From JAWQFO01 sp033436665 (GTDB lineage Bacteria; Pseudomonadota; Alphaproteobacteria; Rhodobacterales; Rhodobacteraceae), in assembly GCF_033436665.1 (NCBI RefSeq), contig NZ_JAWQFO010000004.1:248001-312000 (forward strand): 64,000 nucleotides of DNA, written 5' to 3'. The position numbers were made by a program, and so were the translations under genes. This document shows, in pieces, positions 1-8,668 of this stretch. Under the pieces are notes generated by a model, which saw only the letters and a list, made by a program, of their open reading frames with translations, did no database searches and had not been told where the DNA came from. Within the stretch, counting starts at the first letter, position 1. Each line of letters begins with the position of its first letter.

Positions 1-1601
1 GCTTGGTCTACGAGGGCCGCGCGGAGGACATGAACCCGATTAAGTCCGAGTTCGCCCAAGCGACCGATCTGCGGACGCTCGACGACGTGATCCCCGGCGC
101 CGATCTCTTTCTCGGGCTTTCGGGACCTGGCGTGCTGACGCCCGAGATGGTCGCCAAGATGGCCGAGCGCCCGGTGATCTTCGCGCTGGCCAATCCGACG
201 CCCGAGATCCTGCCCGATCTCGCGCGCGAGGTCGCTCCGAAGGCGATCATCGCCACCGGCCGGTCGGATTTCCCGAACCAGGTCAACAACGTGCTGTGCT
301 TTCCCTTCATCTTCCGCGGCGCGCTCGATGTCGGGGCCACAACGATCAATGACGAGATGGCGCTGGCCTGCATCGACGGCATCGCGGCGCTCGCCCGCGC
401 ATCGTCGAGCGCCGAGGCGGCGGCGGCCTACAAGGGCGAGCAACTGACCTTCGGACCGGACTACCTGATCCCGAAACCCTTCGATCCGCGCCTTGTCGGC
501 GTGGTCTCCTCGGCCGTTGCCAAGGCAGCGATGGAGACTGGCGTGGCGACGCGCCCGCTCGACGATCTTGCCGCGTACCGGCAAAAGCTCGACAGCTCGG
601 TGTTCAAGTCGGCGCTGCTGATGCGCCCGGTGTTCCAGTCCGCACGGGCTGCGCCGCGCAAGATCGTCTTTGCCGAAGGCGAGGACGAGCGGGTGTTGCG
701 CGCGGCGCAGGCGGTGCTCGAGGAAACCGTCGAACGCCCCATCGTGATCGGGCGTCCCGAGGTGATCGAATCCCGCATTGAACGGGCCGGGCTGTCGATC
801 CGGGTCGGCGACGATTTCGAGATCGTGAACCCCGAGAACGACCCGCGTTACCGCGACTACTGGGGCACCTACCACGAGATCATGGCCCGGCGCGGCGTCA
901 CCCCCGATCTGGCGCGCGCCATCATGCGCACCAACACAACCGCGATCGGCGCGGTGATGGTGCATCGCGGCGAGGCCGACAGCCTGATCTGCGGCACCTT
1001 CGGCGAATACCGCTGGCACCTCAACTACATCTCGCAGGTGCTCGGCACCAAGAGCCTGCGTCCGCAGGGCGCACTGTCGATGATGATCCTGGAGGACGGT
1101 CCACTGTTTCTGGCCGACACCCATGTCCACTCTCGGCCCTCGCCGCAGCAGTTGACCGATATCGCCATCGGCGCCGCGCGCCATGTACGGCGCTTCGGGA
1201 TCGAGCCCAAGATCGCCTTCTGTTCGCAAAGCCAGTTCGGCAACCAGCAGGGTGGGTCGGGCGAACGCCTGCGCGAGGCGATCGCTCTTCTCGACGAGAC
1301 CGAGCGTGATTTCTGCTACGAAGGTGAGATGAACATCGACGCGGCGCTTGACCCCGAGTTGCGCCAGCGCCTGTTTCCCGGCAACCGGATGGAAGGCGCG
1401 GCCAACGTTCTGGTCTTCGCCCATGCCGATGCCGCTTCGGGGGTGCGCAACATCCTCAAGATGAAGGGCGGCGGGCTCGAGGTTGGGCCGATCCTTATGG
1501 GCATGGGCAACCGGGCGCATATCGTGACGCCGTCGATCACCGCGCGCGGCTTGCTCAACGTGTCTGCAATCGCCGGGACACCGGTCGCGCATTACGGCTG
1601 A
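1..1601 (+). CDS. maeB: NADP-dependent malic enzyme, MaeB type with phosphotransacetylase-like tail (5' partial)
   Basis: Decarboxylates malate to pyruvate, linking the TCA cycle with pyruvate and NADPH supply. The window opens inside the gene, so the N-terminal catalytic part is missing and about 532 residues remain. The first ~190 residues are the end of the malic-enzyme nucleotide-binding domain: ALANPTPE, ATGRSDFPNQVNN and DVGATTINDEM are family hallmarks. From about residue 215 (KIVFAEGEDERVLRAAQ) to the end runs a phosphotransacetylase-like domain. In characterised MaeB proteins this domain responds to acetyl-CoA rather than making acetyl phosphate. Full-length relatives have about 750 residues, so some 220 lie upstream of the window. 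The fusion excludes a free-standing Pta. Confidence 0.93.
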   Translation, partial: LVYEGRAEDMNPIKSEFAQATDLRTLDDVIPGADLFLGLSGPGVLTPEMVAKMAERPVIFALANPTPEILPDLAREVAPKAIIATGRSDFPNQVNNVLCFPFIFRGALDVGATTINDEMALACIDGIAALARASSSAEAAAAYKGEQLTFGPDYLIPKPFDPRLVGVVSSAVAKAAMETGVATRPLDDLAAYRQKLDSSVFKSALLMRPVFQSARAAPRKIVFAEGEDERVLRAAQAVLEETVERPIVIGRPEVIESRIERAGLSIRVGDDFEIVNPENDPRYRDYWGTYHEIMARRGVTPDLARAIMRTNTTAIGAVMVHRGEADSLICGTFGEYRWHLNYISQVLGTKSLRPQGALSMMILEDGPLFLADTHVHSRPSPQQLTDIAIGAARHVRRFGIEPKIAFCSQSQFGNQQGGSGERLREAIALLDETERDFCYEGEMNIDAALDPELRQRLFPGNRMEGAANVLVFAHADAASGVRNILKMKGGGLEVGPILMGMGNRAHIVTPSITARGLLNVSAIAGTPVAHYG

Positions 1602-1690
1602 GCGGGTTTGCAGTTGATCTGAAAGGGTATTCTGGCGCAACCTGAGATGGCAGCGGACGCCCCGCCCGCGCCGACAGATTGGAGCCGATC

Positions 1691-2005
1691 ATGACCCGTC
1701 GTCCCGTTATCCTCGCCGTTCTCGCATCCGGTCTTCTCGCCGCCTGCGCCACGGTCCAGAACCAGACTACCGGCAGCGTCACCGTGGACGGAGCTAGCTA
1801 TCGGACCGTGACCACCGAGATATTGCAGGATGGACAGCCCTTCGCGAAAACGGACGTGCTGGTCGCCGGGCACCGCGTCGGGTGCAATCCGAACCTCGCC
1901 GGAAGTTGCGAAGAGGCCGTGCGCCGCGGCCTGCGGATCACCGGCCGCCCGTCGGACAACCCCGGTCTGAACGCGAACACTTATTACGCCTTGCCGCCGG
2001 CGTAA
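1691..2005 (+). CDS. small predicted lipoprotein, unknown function
   Basis: A 104-residue protein beginning MTRRPVILAVLASGLLAAC. A twin-arginine-free signal peptide ends in a lipobox (LLAAC), so the mature protein should be lipid-anchored at Cys19 or so and face the periplasm. The rest is short and polar, with two further cysteines in CNPNLAGSC that could form a disulfide. The ATG at 1691 is preferred over the in-frame TTG at 1679 because it starts the signal peptide directly. It lies alone between maeB and prpE, on the same strand. I do not recognise a family and propose no function. Confidence 0.7.
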   Translation: MTRRPVILAVLASGLLAACATVQNQTTGSVTVDGASYRTVTTEILQDGQPFAKTDVLVAGHRVGCNPNLAGSCEEAVRRGLRITGRPSDNPGLNANTYYALPPA

Positions 2006-2042
2006 GGTCCCTGCCCGGCAACATGAACCCGCGGCCGCAGAC

Positions 2043-2130
2043 TTTGCAAACCGGTCCGCTGATTTGCAACAATCGGTAAAGCGACCGAGACTTTGCAAAA
2101 CTCCATGCGCAGATCTGCGAAGTCTGCAAA
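2043..2130. promoter_or_regulatory. cluster of TTTGCAAA-type sites upstream of prpE (ScfR/PccR/RamB-like)
   Basis: TTTGCAAA occurs exactly at 2043-2050 and 2092-2099, with one-mismatch copies at 2063-2070 (TTTGCAAC) and 2123-2130 (TCTGCAAA) and a weaker one at 2114-2121. Such octamers are the known half-sites of short-chain-fatty-acyl-CoA regulators (PccR in Rhodobacter, RamB in corynebacteria), which control propionate and acetate genes. The gene downstream is a propionyl-CoA synthetase, which fits. The spacing is not the TTTGCAAA-N4-TTTGCAAA described for PccR, so the exact regulator is inferred. Confidence 0.65.
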
Positions 2131-2153
2131 GTTTCTTGGCAAGCGACGGGGAG

Positions 2154-2167
2154 TGTTACCGGTAACA
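2154..2167. promoter_or_regulatory. perfect 14-bp palindrome, LacI-family type operator
   Basis: TGTTACCGGTAACA is a perfect palindrome with a central CG, the typical form of a LacI-family operator. It resembles gluconate-repressor/CceR-type sites (TGTTA..CG..TAACA). It lies 63 bp upstream of the prpE start, downstream of the TTTGCAAA cluster, where a repressor could block transcription. The bound protein is not encoded in this window. Confidence 0.55.
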
Positions 2168-2229
2168 GCCTTGCCCGAGCCCATACCGCTGCGTAACACC
2201 GTGCCAGGGCGACGAAGAGGAGGACAGCC

Positions 2230-4134
2230 GTGGGGTACGCCGATATCTACCGGAAGAGCATGCAGGATCCCGAAGGATTCTGGATGCGGCAGGCGGACGC
2301 AATCGACTGGGTCGCCAAGCCGAGCCGCGCGCTCTTCGACCGCGGGGACAACCTCTACGAATGGTACGCCGACGGGCTGCTGAACGGGTGCTACAACGCC
2401 GTCGACCGGCACGTCGAGAACGGCCGCGGCGATCAGGCGGCGATCATCCACGACAGCCCCGTCACCGCCAGCAAGACGACGCTCACCTTTACTGAATTGC
2501 GCGACAAGGTGGCGCTGCTGGCCGGCGCGCTGACCGCCCGCGGCGTGACCAAGGGCGACCGGGTGATCATCTACATGCCGATGGTGCCCGAGGCGCTTGT
2601 CGCCATGTTGGCCTGTGCGCGGATCGGCGCGATCCATTCGGTGGTCTTCGGCGGTTTCGCGGCCAACGAGCTTGCCGTGCGCATCGACGATTGCCGGCCC
2701 AAGGCGATTCTCGCCGCCTCCTGCGGGATCGAGCCGGGGCGCGTGGTCGAATACAAGCCGCTGCTCGACGGCGCCATCGAGATGGCGGGCCATAAACCCG
2801 AGGTCTGTATCATCCTGCAACGCCCGCAGGCCGAGGCGACCCTGGTCGAAGGCCGCGACATCGACTGGCATGCCGCACAGGAAGGCGTCGAACCCGCCGA
2901 TTGCGTACCCGTCGAGGGCAACCATCCGGCCTATATCCTCTACACCTCCGGCACCACCGGCGCACCCAAGGGCGTCGTGCGCGCGACCGGCGGGCATCTC
3001 GTCGCGCTGCACTGGACGATGAAGAACATCTACAACGTCGAGCCGGGCGAGGTGTTCTGGGCCGCCTCCGACGTCGGCTGGGTCGTGGGTCACTCCTACA
3101 TCTGCTACGGCCCTCTGGTGCACGGCAACACCACCGTCGTGTTCGAGGGCAAACCGGTAGGAACGCCGGATGCAGGCACCTTCTGGCGCGTCATTGGCGA
3201 GCACGATGTGCGCAGCTTCTTCACCGCCCCGACCGCCATTCGCGCCGTCAAGCGCGAAGACCCGAAAGGCGTGGAGCGCGAGAAATACGACCTGTCCGGC
3301 CTGCGCGCGCTCTACCTTGCCGGCGAGCGTGCGGACCCGGACACGATCGAATGGGCGCAAAGTATCCTCCGCAAGCCGGTCTACGATCACTGGTGGCAGA
3401 CCGAAACCGGCTGGACCATCGCCGGCAATCCCGCGGGGCTCGAGGCGCTGCCGGTGAAGATCGGCTCTCCTACGGTCGCGATGCCCGGCTATGACGTGCG
3501 CATCCTCGACGAGGCCGGTCACCCGGTGAAATCAGGCGAACTCGGTGCCATCGCGGTCAAGCTCCCGCTGCCTCCGGGCACGCTGCCGACGCTCTGGAAT
3601 GCCGAGGATCGGTTTCGCAAGAGCTACCTCAGCCATTTTCCCGGTTACTACGAGACCGGCGATGCCGGCATGATCGACGAGGACGGCTATCTCTACATCA
3701 TGGCGCGCACCGACGACGTCATCAACGTCGCCGGCCACCGCCTGTCGACGGGGGCGATGGAGGAGGTTCTGGCCGCGCATCCGGATGTGGCGGAATGTGC
3801 GGTGATCGGCGTCAGCGACGACCTCAAGGGACAGGCGCCTGTGGGGTTCGTGTGCCTGACCAAGGGTGTGAACCGGCCGCATGACGAAATCACCGCCGAA
3901 TGCGTGAAACTGGTGCGCGAGCGGATCGGCCCGGTTGCGGCCTTCAAGCTCGCCGTCGTGGTGGACCGGTTGCCGAAGACACGTTCGGGCAAGATCCTGC
4001 GCGCGACGATGGTCAAGATCGCCGACGGGGCCGAGTATCGCCTGCCGGCGACGATCGACGACCCAGCGATCCTCGACGAGATCCGCGCGGCGCTGCAGGG
4101 CATCGGGCTGGCACCGGCCGCCGCGCAGGCCTAG
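2230..4134 (+). CDS. prpE: propionyl-CoA synthetase (acyl-CoA ligase)
   Basis: Cytoplasmic ANL-superfamily ligase of 634 residues that activates propionate, and probably other short acids, with ATP and CoA via an acyl-adenylate. Visible motifs in order are the P-loop-like YTSGTTGAPKG near residue 236, DVGWVVGHSYICYGPL, the WWQTETGW motif, YETGDAG, and the C-terminal RSGKILR near residue 586 with the catalytic lysine that acylation usually controls. The N-terminal Y(A)DIYRKSMQDPEGFW is typical of PrpE/acetyl-CoA synthetase. The start is GTG at 2230, behind a strong AGAGGAGG ribosome site at 2216-2223. The upstream region holds TTTGCAAA boxes and a LacI-type palindrome, suggesting control by fatty-acyl-CoA and carbon status. 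Acetate as main substrate cannot be excluded from sequence alone. Confidence 0.9.
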   Translation: MGYADIYRKSMQDPEGFWMRQADAIDWVAKPSRALFDRGDNLYEWYADGLLNGCYNAVDRHVENGRGDQAAIIHDSPVTASKTTLTFTELRDKVALLAGALTARGVTKGDRVIIYMPMVPEALVAMLACARIGAIHSVVFGGFAANELAVRIDDCRPKAILAASCGIEPGRVVEYKPLLDGAIEMAGHKPEVCIILQRPQAEATLVEGRDIDWHAAQEGVEPADCVPVEGNHPAYILYTSGTTGAPKGVVRATGGHLVALHWTMKNIYNVEPGEVFWAASDVGWVVGHSYICYGPLVHGNTTVVFEGKPVGTPDAGTFWRVIGEHDVRSFFTAPTAIRAVKREDPKGVEREKYDLSGLRALYLAGERADPDTIEWAQSILRKPVYDHWWQTETGWTIAGNPAGLEALPVKIGSPTVAMPGYDVRILDEAGHPVKSGELGAIAVKLPLPPGTLPTLWNAEDRFRKSYLSHFPGYYETGDAGMIDEDGYLYIMARTDDVINVAGHRLSTGAMEEVLAAHPDVAECAVIGVSDDLKGQAPVGFVCLTKGVNRPHDEITAECVKLVRERIGPVAAFKLAVVVDRLPKTRSGKILRATMVKIADGAEYRLPATIDDPAILDEIRAALQGIGLAPAAAQA

Positions 4135-4185
4135 CCGGGCGGCCATTTGGCGCGCAGCATGGTTTGCCGACGCAAGCGGCTGCCC

Positions 4186-5226
4186 TTACTCCGCAACTGC
4201 CCCCGCGATCGACCGCAGGTAGTCATCGGAATAGTCCACCTCGATCTCGATCCAGACCGGCAGGTGGTCGGACATCTCGTGCGTGCGCCAGCTCGAGTAG
4301 GTGCGGGTCCAGTTGGAATAGGGCTTGCCGGTGTCGGGTGCGTCCCGGATCGATCGCGCGATGGCCTCGTAAGAGTCGCGCTGGTCCTCGCGGTAGACAA
4401 CGTCCTGCCAGCGGATCACGCCATGCCCCAACAGGTGCGTGACGTCCTGTGGTCCGGCGAATGCGATCTGGTCGTAATGCTTGGTTCCCGTCAGCGAGGT
4501 CGGCCCGACATCGGGCACGATGAAGCCGTGATCGGTCAGTGCCTTGAACGCGTCGTCCTCGCGGCTTTCGATGTTCATGTCGCCGAGGAAGATATGCACC
4601 TCGTCCGCCTCCTCGGCCCGCTCCTTGAGGATCGAGGCGATCACGCGGATCTCGTCCTCGCGCAGCGGTCGGCCTTCCTGCTCCTCGAAGATGATATGGG
4701 CCGAGCACAGGGTAAAGCGGAACCAGCCGGCCTGGAACGCGGCGAAAAACGGCGTGCGTCCGATCTGCTCGTCCCCCGGCAGGATGCCCTTGGGCAGGAC
4801 CAGTTCACCGATCAGGTTGCGGAACCGCACCCGGTTGCGGTTGTAGACAAAGGCCATGCGTTCGTGGTTGCCGCGCCCGCCGCCGGAACTGTCGTTGACG
4901 AAGAAATCCCAGTTCGGGCCGAGCAGCTTCATCAGCCGCTCCATCGCCTCGAGGTCCTTGACCTCCTGGATCGCGCAGATGTCGAAATGGTCGATGATCT
5001 CGGCGATGTAGTGGTAGCTTTCCGGCAGGCGCTTGCGGCCACCGTCGAAGTGCCGGATGTTCCACGACCCCACGATCAGCGAATTTGGCCGCCGGCGGTC
5101 GGTGATCTGGGCACGCAACGAGGCACGCAGGGCCAGAAGGTGATCCGCGATCCAGCCCGACTGTCCGGGGACCTCACGGCCCTTCGGATAGACCCGCGCG
5201 GATTTCAGGGATTGGTAGAATGCCAT
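4186..5226 (-). CDS. endonuclease/exonuclease/phosphatase-fold hydrolase
   Basis: A 346-residue protein of the metal-dependent EEP superfamily (DNase I/AP endonuclease/phosphodiesterase fold). Motifs in order are SWNIRHF (metal-site Asn), AIQEVK (catalytic Glu), LGDMNIES (Asp and Asn) and SDHLPVW (catalytic Asp-His), so the active site looks complete. No signal peptide is seen, suggesting a cytoplasmic enzyme. The ATG at 5226 is chosen; an in-frame GTG at 5262 would add 12 residues. It converges on prpE with a 51-bp gap and follows nadK at a distance. The substrate (nucleic acid, phospholipid or inositol phosphate) cannot be told from sequence. Confidence 0.75.
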   Translation of the reverse strand: MAFYQSLKSARVYPKGREVPGQSGWIADHLLALRASLRAQITDRRRPNSLIVGSWNIRHFDGGRKRLPESYHYIAEIIDHFDICAIQEVKDLEAMERLMKLLGPNWDFFVNDSSGGGRGNHERMAFVYNRNRVRFRNLIGELVLPKGILPGDEQIGRTPFFAAFQAGWFRFTLCSAHIIFEEQEGRPLREDEIRVIASILKERAEEADEVHIFLGDMNIESREDDAFKALTDHGFIVPDVGPTSLTGTKHYDQIAFAGPQDVTHLLGHGVIRWQDVVYREDQRDSYEAIARSIRDAPDTGKPYSNWTRTYSSWRTHEMSDHLPVWIEIEVDYSDDYLRSIAGAVAE

Positions 5227-5296
5227 CTGTCGCGCCCCGTGAATTCGTATCGCCTGCGCCACACTAACACGAAATCCGCAGCGCCCGTGAAGCCGC

Positions 5297-6058
5297 TCAG
5301 GTGAACTGTTCGTTGATCAGACGCTCTTCGAGCCCGTGGCCGGGATCGAAAAGGATACGGTGGCGCACGGAGGGTTCGGACTGGATCTCGACCGCCAGAA
5401 CGTCGCGCACCGATTTCGCGTCCGCCTCTGCCATGACCGGCCGTTTGCCCGGCTCCAGCACGTCGAAGCGCACCGTCGCGCTTTTGGGCAAGAGCGCCCC
5501 GCGCCAGCGCCGCGGGCGGAAGGCGCTCATCGCCGTGAGCGCCAGCACGTCCGATCCGATGGGCAGGATCGGCCCGTGGGCGGAATAGTTGTATGCGGTC
5601 GATCCCGCGGGCGTCGCGACAAGAGCCCCGTCGCAGACCAGTTCCGCCATGCGCAGGCGTCCGTCGACGGTGATCTTCAGCTTGGCCGCCTGTGCCCCCG
5701 CGCGCAGCAGAGAAACCTCGTTGATCGCCAGCGCCCGGGTCTCGCTGCCGTCGACGCCCGTCGCGGTCATCGCCAGCGGGTTGATGACCGCCTCCTCAGC
5801 CTGCGCAAGCCGCGCCTGCAGGTCGCTCTCAGCGTAGTCGTTCATCAGGAAACCGATGGTGCCGCGGTTCATGCCGTAGACCGGTGCGTCGAGATGCTGG
5901 GTGGCATGCAGGGTCTGAAGCATGAAGCCGTCGCCGCCCAGCGCCACGATCACATCCGCCGCTTCCATCGTGGCATTGCCGTACCGGGTGACGAGGGCCG
6001 CGCGTGCTGTCTGGGCGGTTTCCGCATGGCTCGCGGTAAAAGAAATCTTCAGCGGCAC
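5297..6058 (-). CDS. nadK: NAD kinase
   Basis: Phosphorylates NAD to NADP in the cytoplasm. The 253-residue length matches short alphaproteobacterial NAD kinases. The GGDG nucleotide-binding motif is at residues 41-44 (ALGGDGFMLQTLH), followed by the NE motif in AINEVSL and the glycine-rich TPAGSTAYNYSAHGPILP. The start is GTG at 6058; the AGGATCGGAAACAGG stretch just upstream gives a plausible ribosome site. It is divergent from glyA, with 168 bp between the two starts. Both supply one-carbon and redox cofactor metabolism, but no operon link exists. Confidence 0.95.
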   Translation of the reverse strand: MPLKISFTASHAETAQTARAALVTRYGNATMEAADVIVALGGDGFMLQTLHATQHLDAPVYGMNRGTIGFLMNDYAESDLQARLAQAEEAVINPLAMTATGVDGSETRALAINEVSLLRAGAQAAKLKITVDGRLRMAELVCDGALVATPAGSTAYNYSAHGPILPIGSDVLALTAMSAFRPRRWRGALLPKSATVRFDVLEPGKRPVMAEADAKSVRDVLAVEIQSEPSVRHRILFDPGHGLEERLINEQFT

Positions 6059-6226
6059 CCTGTTTCCGATCCTGCCTTACCGGAGACGAAACAAGCACAT
6101 ATCCCCTGACCACGCCAGCTTTGCCGCAGGAAATCGATGGCGCGTCGTTTTACCGGCTTTCGATACGCCCGGCATTGCTGTACCACCCGCCACACCTCGA
6201 CCCGCCGTGACAACAGGATGGATCCC

Positions 6227-7522
6227 ATGAACGCTCCGCACCGCGACAAAGGCTTTTTCACCAGCACGCTTGCCGAGACCGACCCCGACGTGACGGGCGC
6301 CGTCCGGCAGGAACTGACACGCCAGCGCGACGAGATCGAGCTGATCGCCAGCGAAAACATCGTCAGCGCAGCCGTTCTCGAGGCCCAGGGCTCGGTGATG
6401 ACCAACAAGTACGCCGAGGGCTATCCGGGCCGGCGCTACTACGGTGGCTGCCAGTACGTCGACATCGTCGAGACGCTGGCCATCGAACGCGCCTGCGAGC
6501 TCTTCGGCTGCGGTTTTGCCAACGTCCAGCCGAACTCGGGCAGCCAGGCCAACCAGGGCGTCTTTCTCGCCCTGCTGCAGCCTGGCGACACGATCATGGG
6601 TCAGAGCCTCGACGCCGGCGGTCACCTGACCCACGGCGCCAAGCCGAACCAGTCCGGCAAGTGGTTCAACGCGGTGCAGTACGGCGTGCGCAAGCAGGAC
6701 AACCTGCTTGACTACGATCAGGTCGCGAGCCTTGCCGCCGAGCACAAGCCCAAGTTGATCATCGCCGGCGGCTCGGCCATCCCGCGCCAGATCGACTTTG
6801 CGCGCATGCGCGAGATTGCGGACAGCGTGGGCGCCTACCTGCATGTCGACATGGCGCATTTCGCGGGCCTCGTCGCGGCGGGCGAACATCCCTCGCCCTT
6901 CCCGCACGCCCATGTCGCCACGACCACGACGCACAAGACCCTGCGCGGCCCGCGCGGCGGCATGATCCTGACCGACGACGAGGCGATCGCAAAGAAGGTG
7001 AACTCGGCCATTTTCCCCGGCCTTCAGGGCGGACCGCTGATGCATGTCATCGCCGCCAAGGCCGTGGCCTTCGGCGAGGCGCTGCGCCCGGAGTTCAAGG
7101 ATTACATCCGGCAGGTGATTGCCAATGCCCAGGCGCTGTCCGACCAGCTGATCAAGGGCGGGTTCGACATCGTCACCAACGGCACCGACACCCATGTGCT
7201 GCTGGTCGACCTGCGCCCCAAGGGCGTGAAGGGCAACGCCACCGAAAAGGCGCTGGGGCGGGCGCATATCACCTGCAACAAGAACGGCGTGCCGTTCGAT
7301 CCGGAAAAGCCCACCGTGACCTCGGGGATCCGGCTCGGCTCTCCCGCGGGCACCACGCGCGGCTTCGGCGAGGCCGAGTTCCGCAAGATCGGCGACTGGA
7401 TCATCGAGGTGGTCGACGGGCTTGCCGCCAACGGCGAGGAAGGCAACGCCGCGGTCGAAGAGAAGGTGAAGGCCGAGGTCGCCGAGCTTTGCGCGCGCTT
7501 CCCGCTTTATCCCAACCTCTGA
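6227..7522 (+). CDS. glyA: serine hydroxymethyltransferase
   Basis: PLP enzyme that interconverts serine and glycine while charging tetrahydrofolate with a one-carbon unit. The product is 431 residues. Recognisable stretches are ELIASENIVS near the N-terminus, NKYAEGYPGRRYYGGCQYVD, the lysine Schiff-base motif TTTTHKTLRGPRGG and GIRLGSPAGTTRGFGEAEF near the C-terminus. The start at ATG 6227 has AGGATGG seven bases upstream; ATG 6218 is a possible alternative three residues longer. It stands alone downstream of a 168-bp divergent gap with nadK, in which no riboswitch was recognised. Confidence 0.97.
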   Translation: MNAPHRDKGFFTSTLAETDPDVTGAVRQELTRQRDEIELIASENIVSAAVLEAQGSVMTNKYAEGYPGRRYYGGCQYVDIVETLAIERACELFGCGFANVQPNSGSQANQGVFLALLQPGDTIMGQSLDAGGHLTHGAKPNQSGKWFNAVQYGVRKQDNLLDYDQVASLAAEHKPKLIIAGGSAIPRQIDFARMREIADSVGAYLHVDMAHFAGLVAAGEHPSPFPHAHVATTTTHKTLRGPRGGMILTDDEAIAKKVNSAIFPGLQGGPLMHVIAAKAVAFGEALRPEFKDYIRQVIANAQALSDQLIKGGFDIVTNGTDTHVLLVDLRPKGVKGNATEKALGRAHITCNKNGVPFDPEKPTVTSGIRLGSPAGTTRGFGEAEFRKIGDWIIEVVDGLAANGEEGNAAVEEKVKAEVAELCARFPLYPNL

Positions 7523-7583
7523 TCTCGGCGGGGTTGGATCGCGAGGGTTGCGTGCATAGGTTCCGGTGACACCGGAGCCCGCC

Positions 7584-8591
7584 ATGCAACGTTTTTCCCT
7601 TCTCGATCTGTCCCCCGTCCCCGAAGGCCATGATGTGTCCGAGGCGCTGGCCAACACGGTCACACTGGCGCAGGCCGCCGAACGCGCGGGCTATCACCGC
7701 TTCTGGCTGGCCGAGCATCACAACATGCCCGGCATCGCCAGCGCCGCGACTTCCGTGGTGATCGGCCATGTCGCTGGTGCCACGCACACCATTCGCGTCG
7801 GCGCCGGCGGGATCATGCTGCCGAACCATGCCCCGCTGGTCGTGGCCGAACAGTTCGGCACGCTGGCGACGCTCTACCCCGGGCGCATCGACCTCGGCCT
7901 CGGGCGCGCGCCCGGCACCGACGGGGCGACGATGCGCGCCCTGCGCCGCTACGCCCAGCAGGCCGACACCTTCCCGCAGGATGTCGTGGAACTGCTTGGT
8001 TTCCTCGGCCCCGCCGAGGACGGCCAGCCGGTCCGCGCGATCCCCGGCGCGGGCACGCAGGTTCCGATCTGGATCCTCGGCTCCAGCCTTTTCGGTGCGC
8101 AGCTCGCCGCGCATCTCGGGCTGCCCTATGCCTTCGCCTCGCATTTCGCCCCGGCGATGCTGACAGAGGCGCTGCATGTCTACCGCGAGAACTTCCGCCC
8201 TTCGGCCTTCCTTGACCGGCCATACGTGATGGTCGCCGCCGGCGTCTGTGCGGCGCCGAGCGATGACGAGGCCGCCCACCTGCGCTCTTCGCAGCTTCTG
8301 GCCTTCGCGCGGCTGCGCTCGGGGCGCCCGGGCAAACTGCCGCGACCGGTCGCGGACATCGGCACGGAGATCCCGCCTGCCGTGCTGGCGCAGGTGAACC
8401 AGGCGCTCTCGTGCTCGGCCACCGGATCGCCCGAAACCGTGCGGCGGCAACTTGGCGAGATCGTTGCCGCGCATCAGCCCGACGAGCTGATGGTGACCGG
8501 CATGATCCACGATCCGGTCGCGCGGATCCGGTCCTTCGACATCGCCGCCGAGGCGTTGGCCGACCTGGTCGAGGCAGACGCCGCGGCCTGA
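7584..8591 (+). CDS. luciferase-like flavin-dependent oxidoreductase
   Basis: A 335-residue LLM-class (bacterial luciferase-like) protein that probably uses reduced FMN. Family features are LLDLSPVPEG at the start, AERAGYHRFWLAEHHNMPGIAS, RVGAGGIMLPNHAPLVVAEQFGTLATLYPGRIDLGLGRAPGTD, and PIWILGSSLFGAQLAAHLGLPYAFASHF. The start ATG at 7584 begins directly with the conserved first strand; a GTG at 7566 is in frame but adds no conserved sequence. It lies 61 bp after glyA and 77 bp before the SAF oxidoreductase, on the same strand. Substrate unknown. Confidence 0.85.
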   Translation: MQRFSLLDLSPVPEGHDVSEALANTVTLAQAAERAGYHRFWLAEHHNMPGIASAATSVVIGHVAGATHTIRVGAGGIMLPNHAPLVVAEQFGTLATLYPGRIDLGLGRAPGTDGATMRALRRYAQQADTFPQDVVELLGFLGPAEDGQPVRAIPGAGTQVPIWILGSSLFGAQLAAHLGLPYAFASHFAPAMLTEALHVYRENFRPSAFLDRPYVMVAAGVCAAPSDDEAAHLRSSQLLAFARLRSGRPGKLPRPVADIGTEIPPAVLAQVNQALSCSATGSPETVRRQLGEIVAAHQPDELMVTGMIHDPVARIRSFDIAAEALADLVEADAAA

Positions 8592-8668
8592 CGCATTGCG
8601 TCAGGGGTTTGCCTTGCCGCGCCGCGCATGGTTCTCTCGGCTTCTGAGCGAAGCGGGAGGGATACGGC

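Noticed and set aside
6059..6226. Riboswitch in the glyA leader
   Set aside because: No glycine, SAM or SAH riboswitch core was recognised in the 168-bp gap with nadK.
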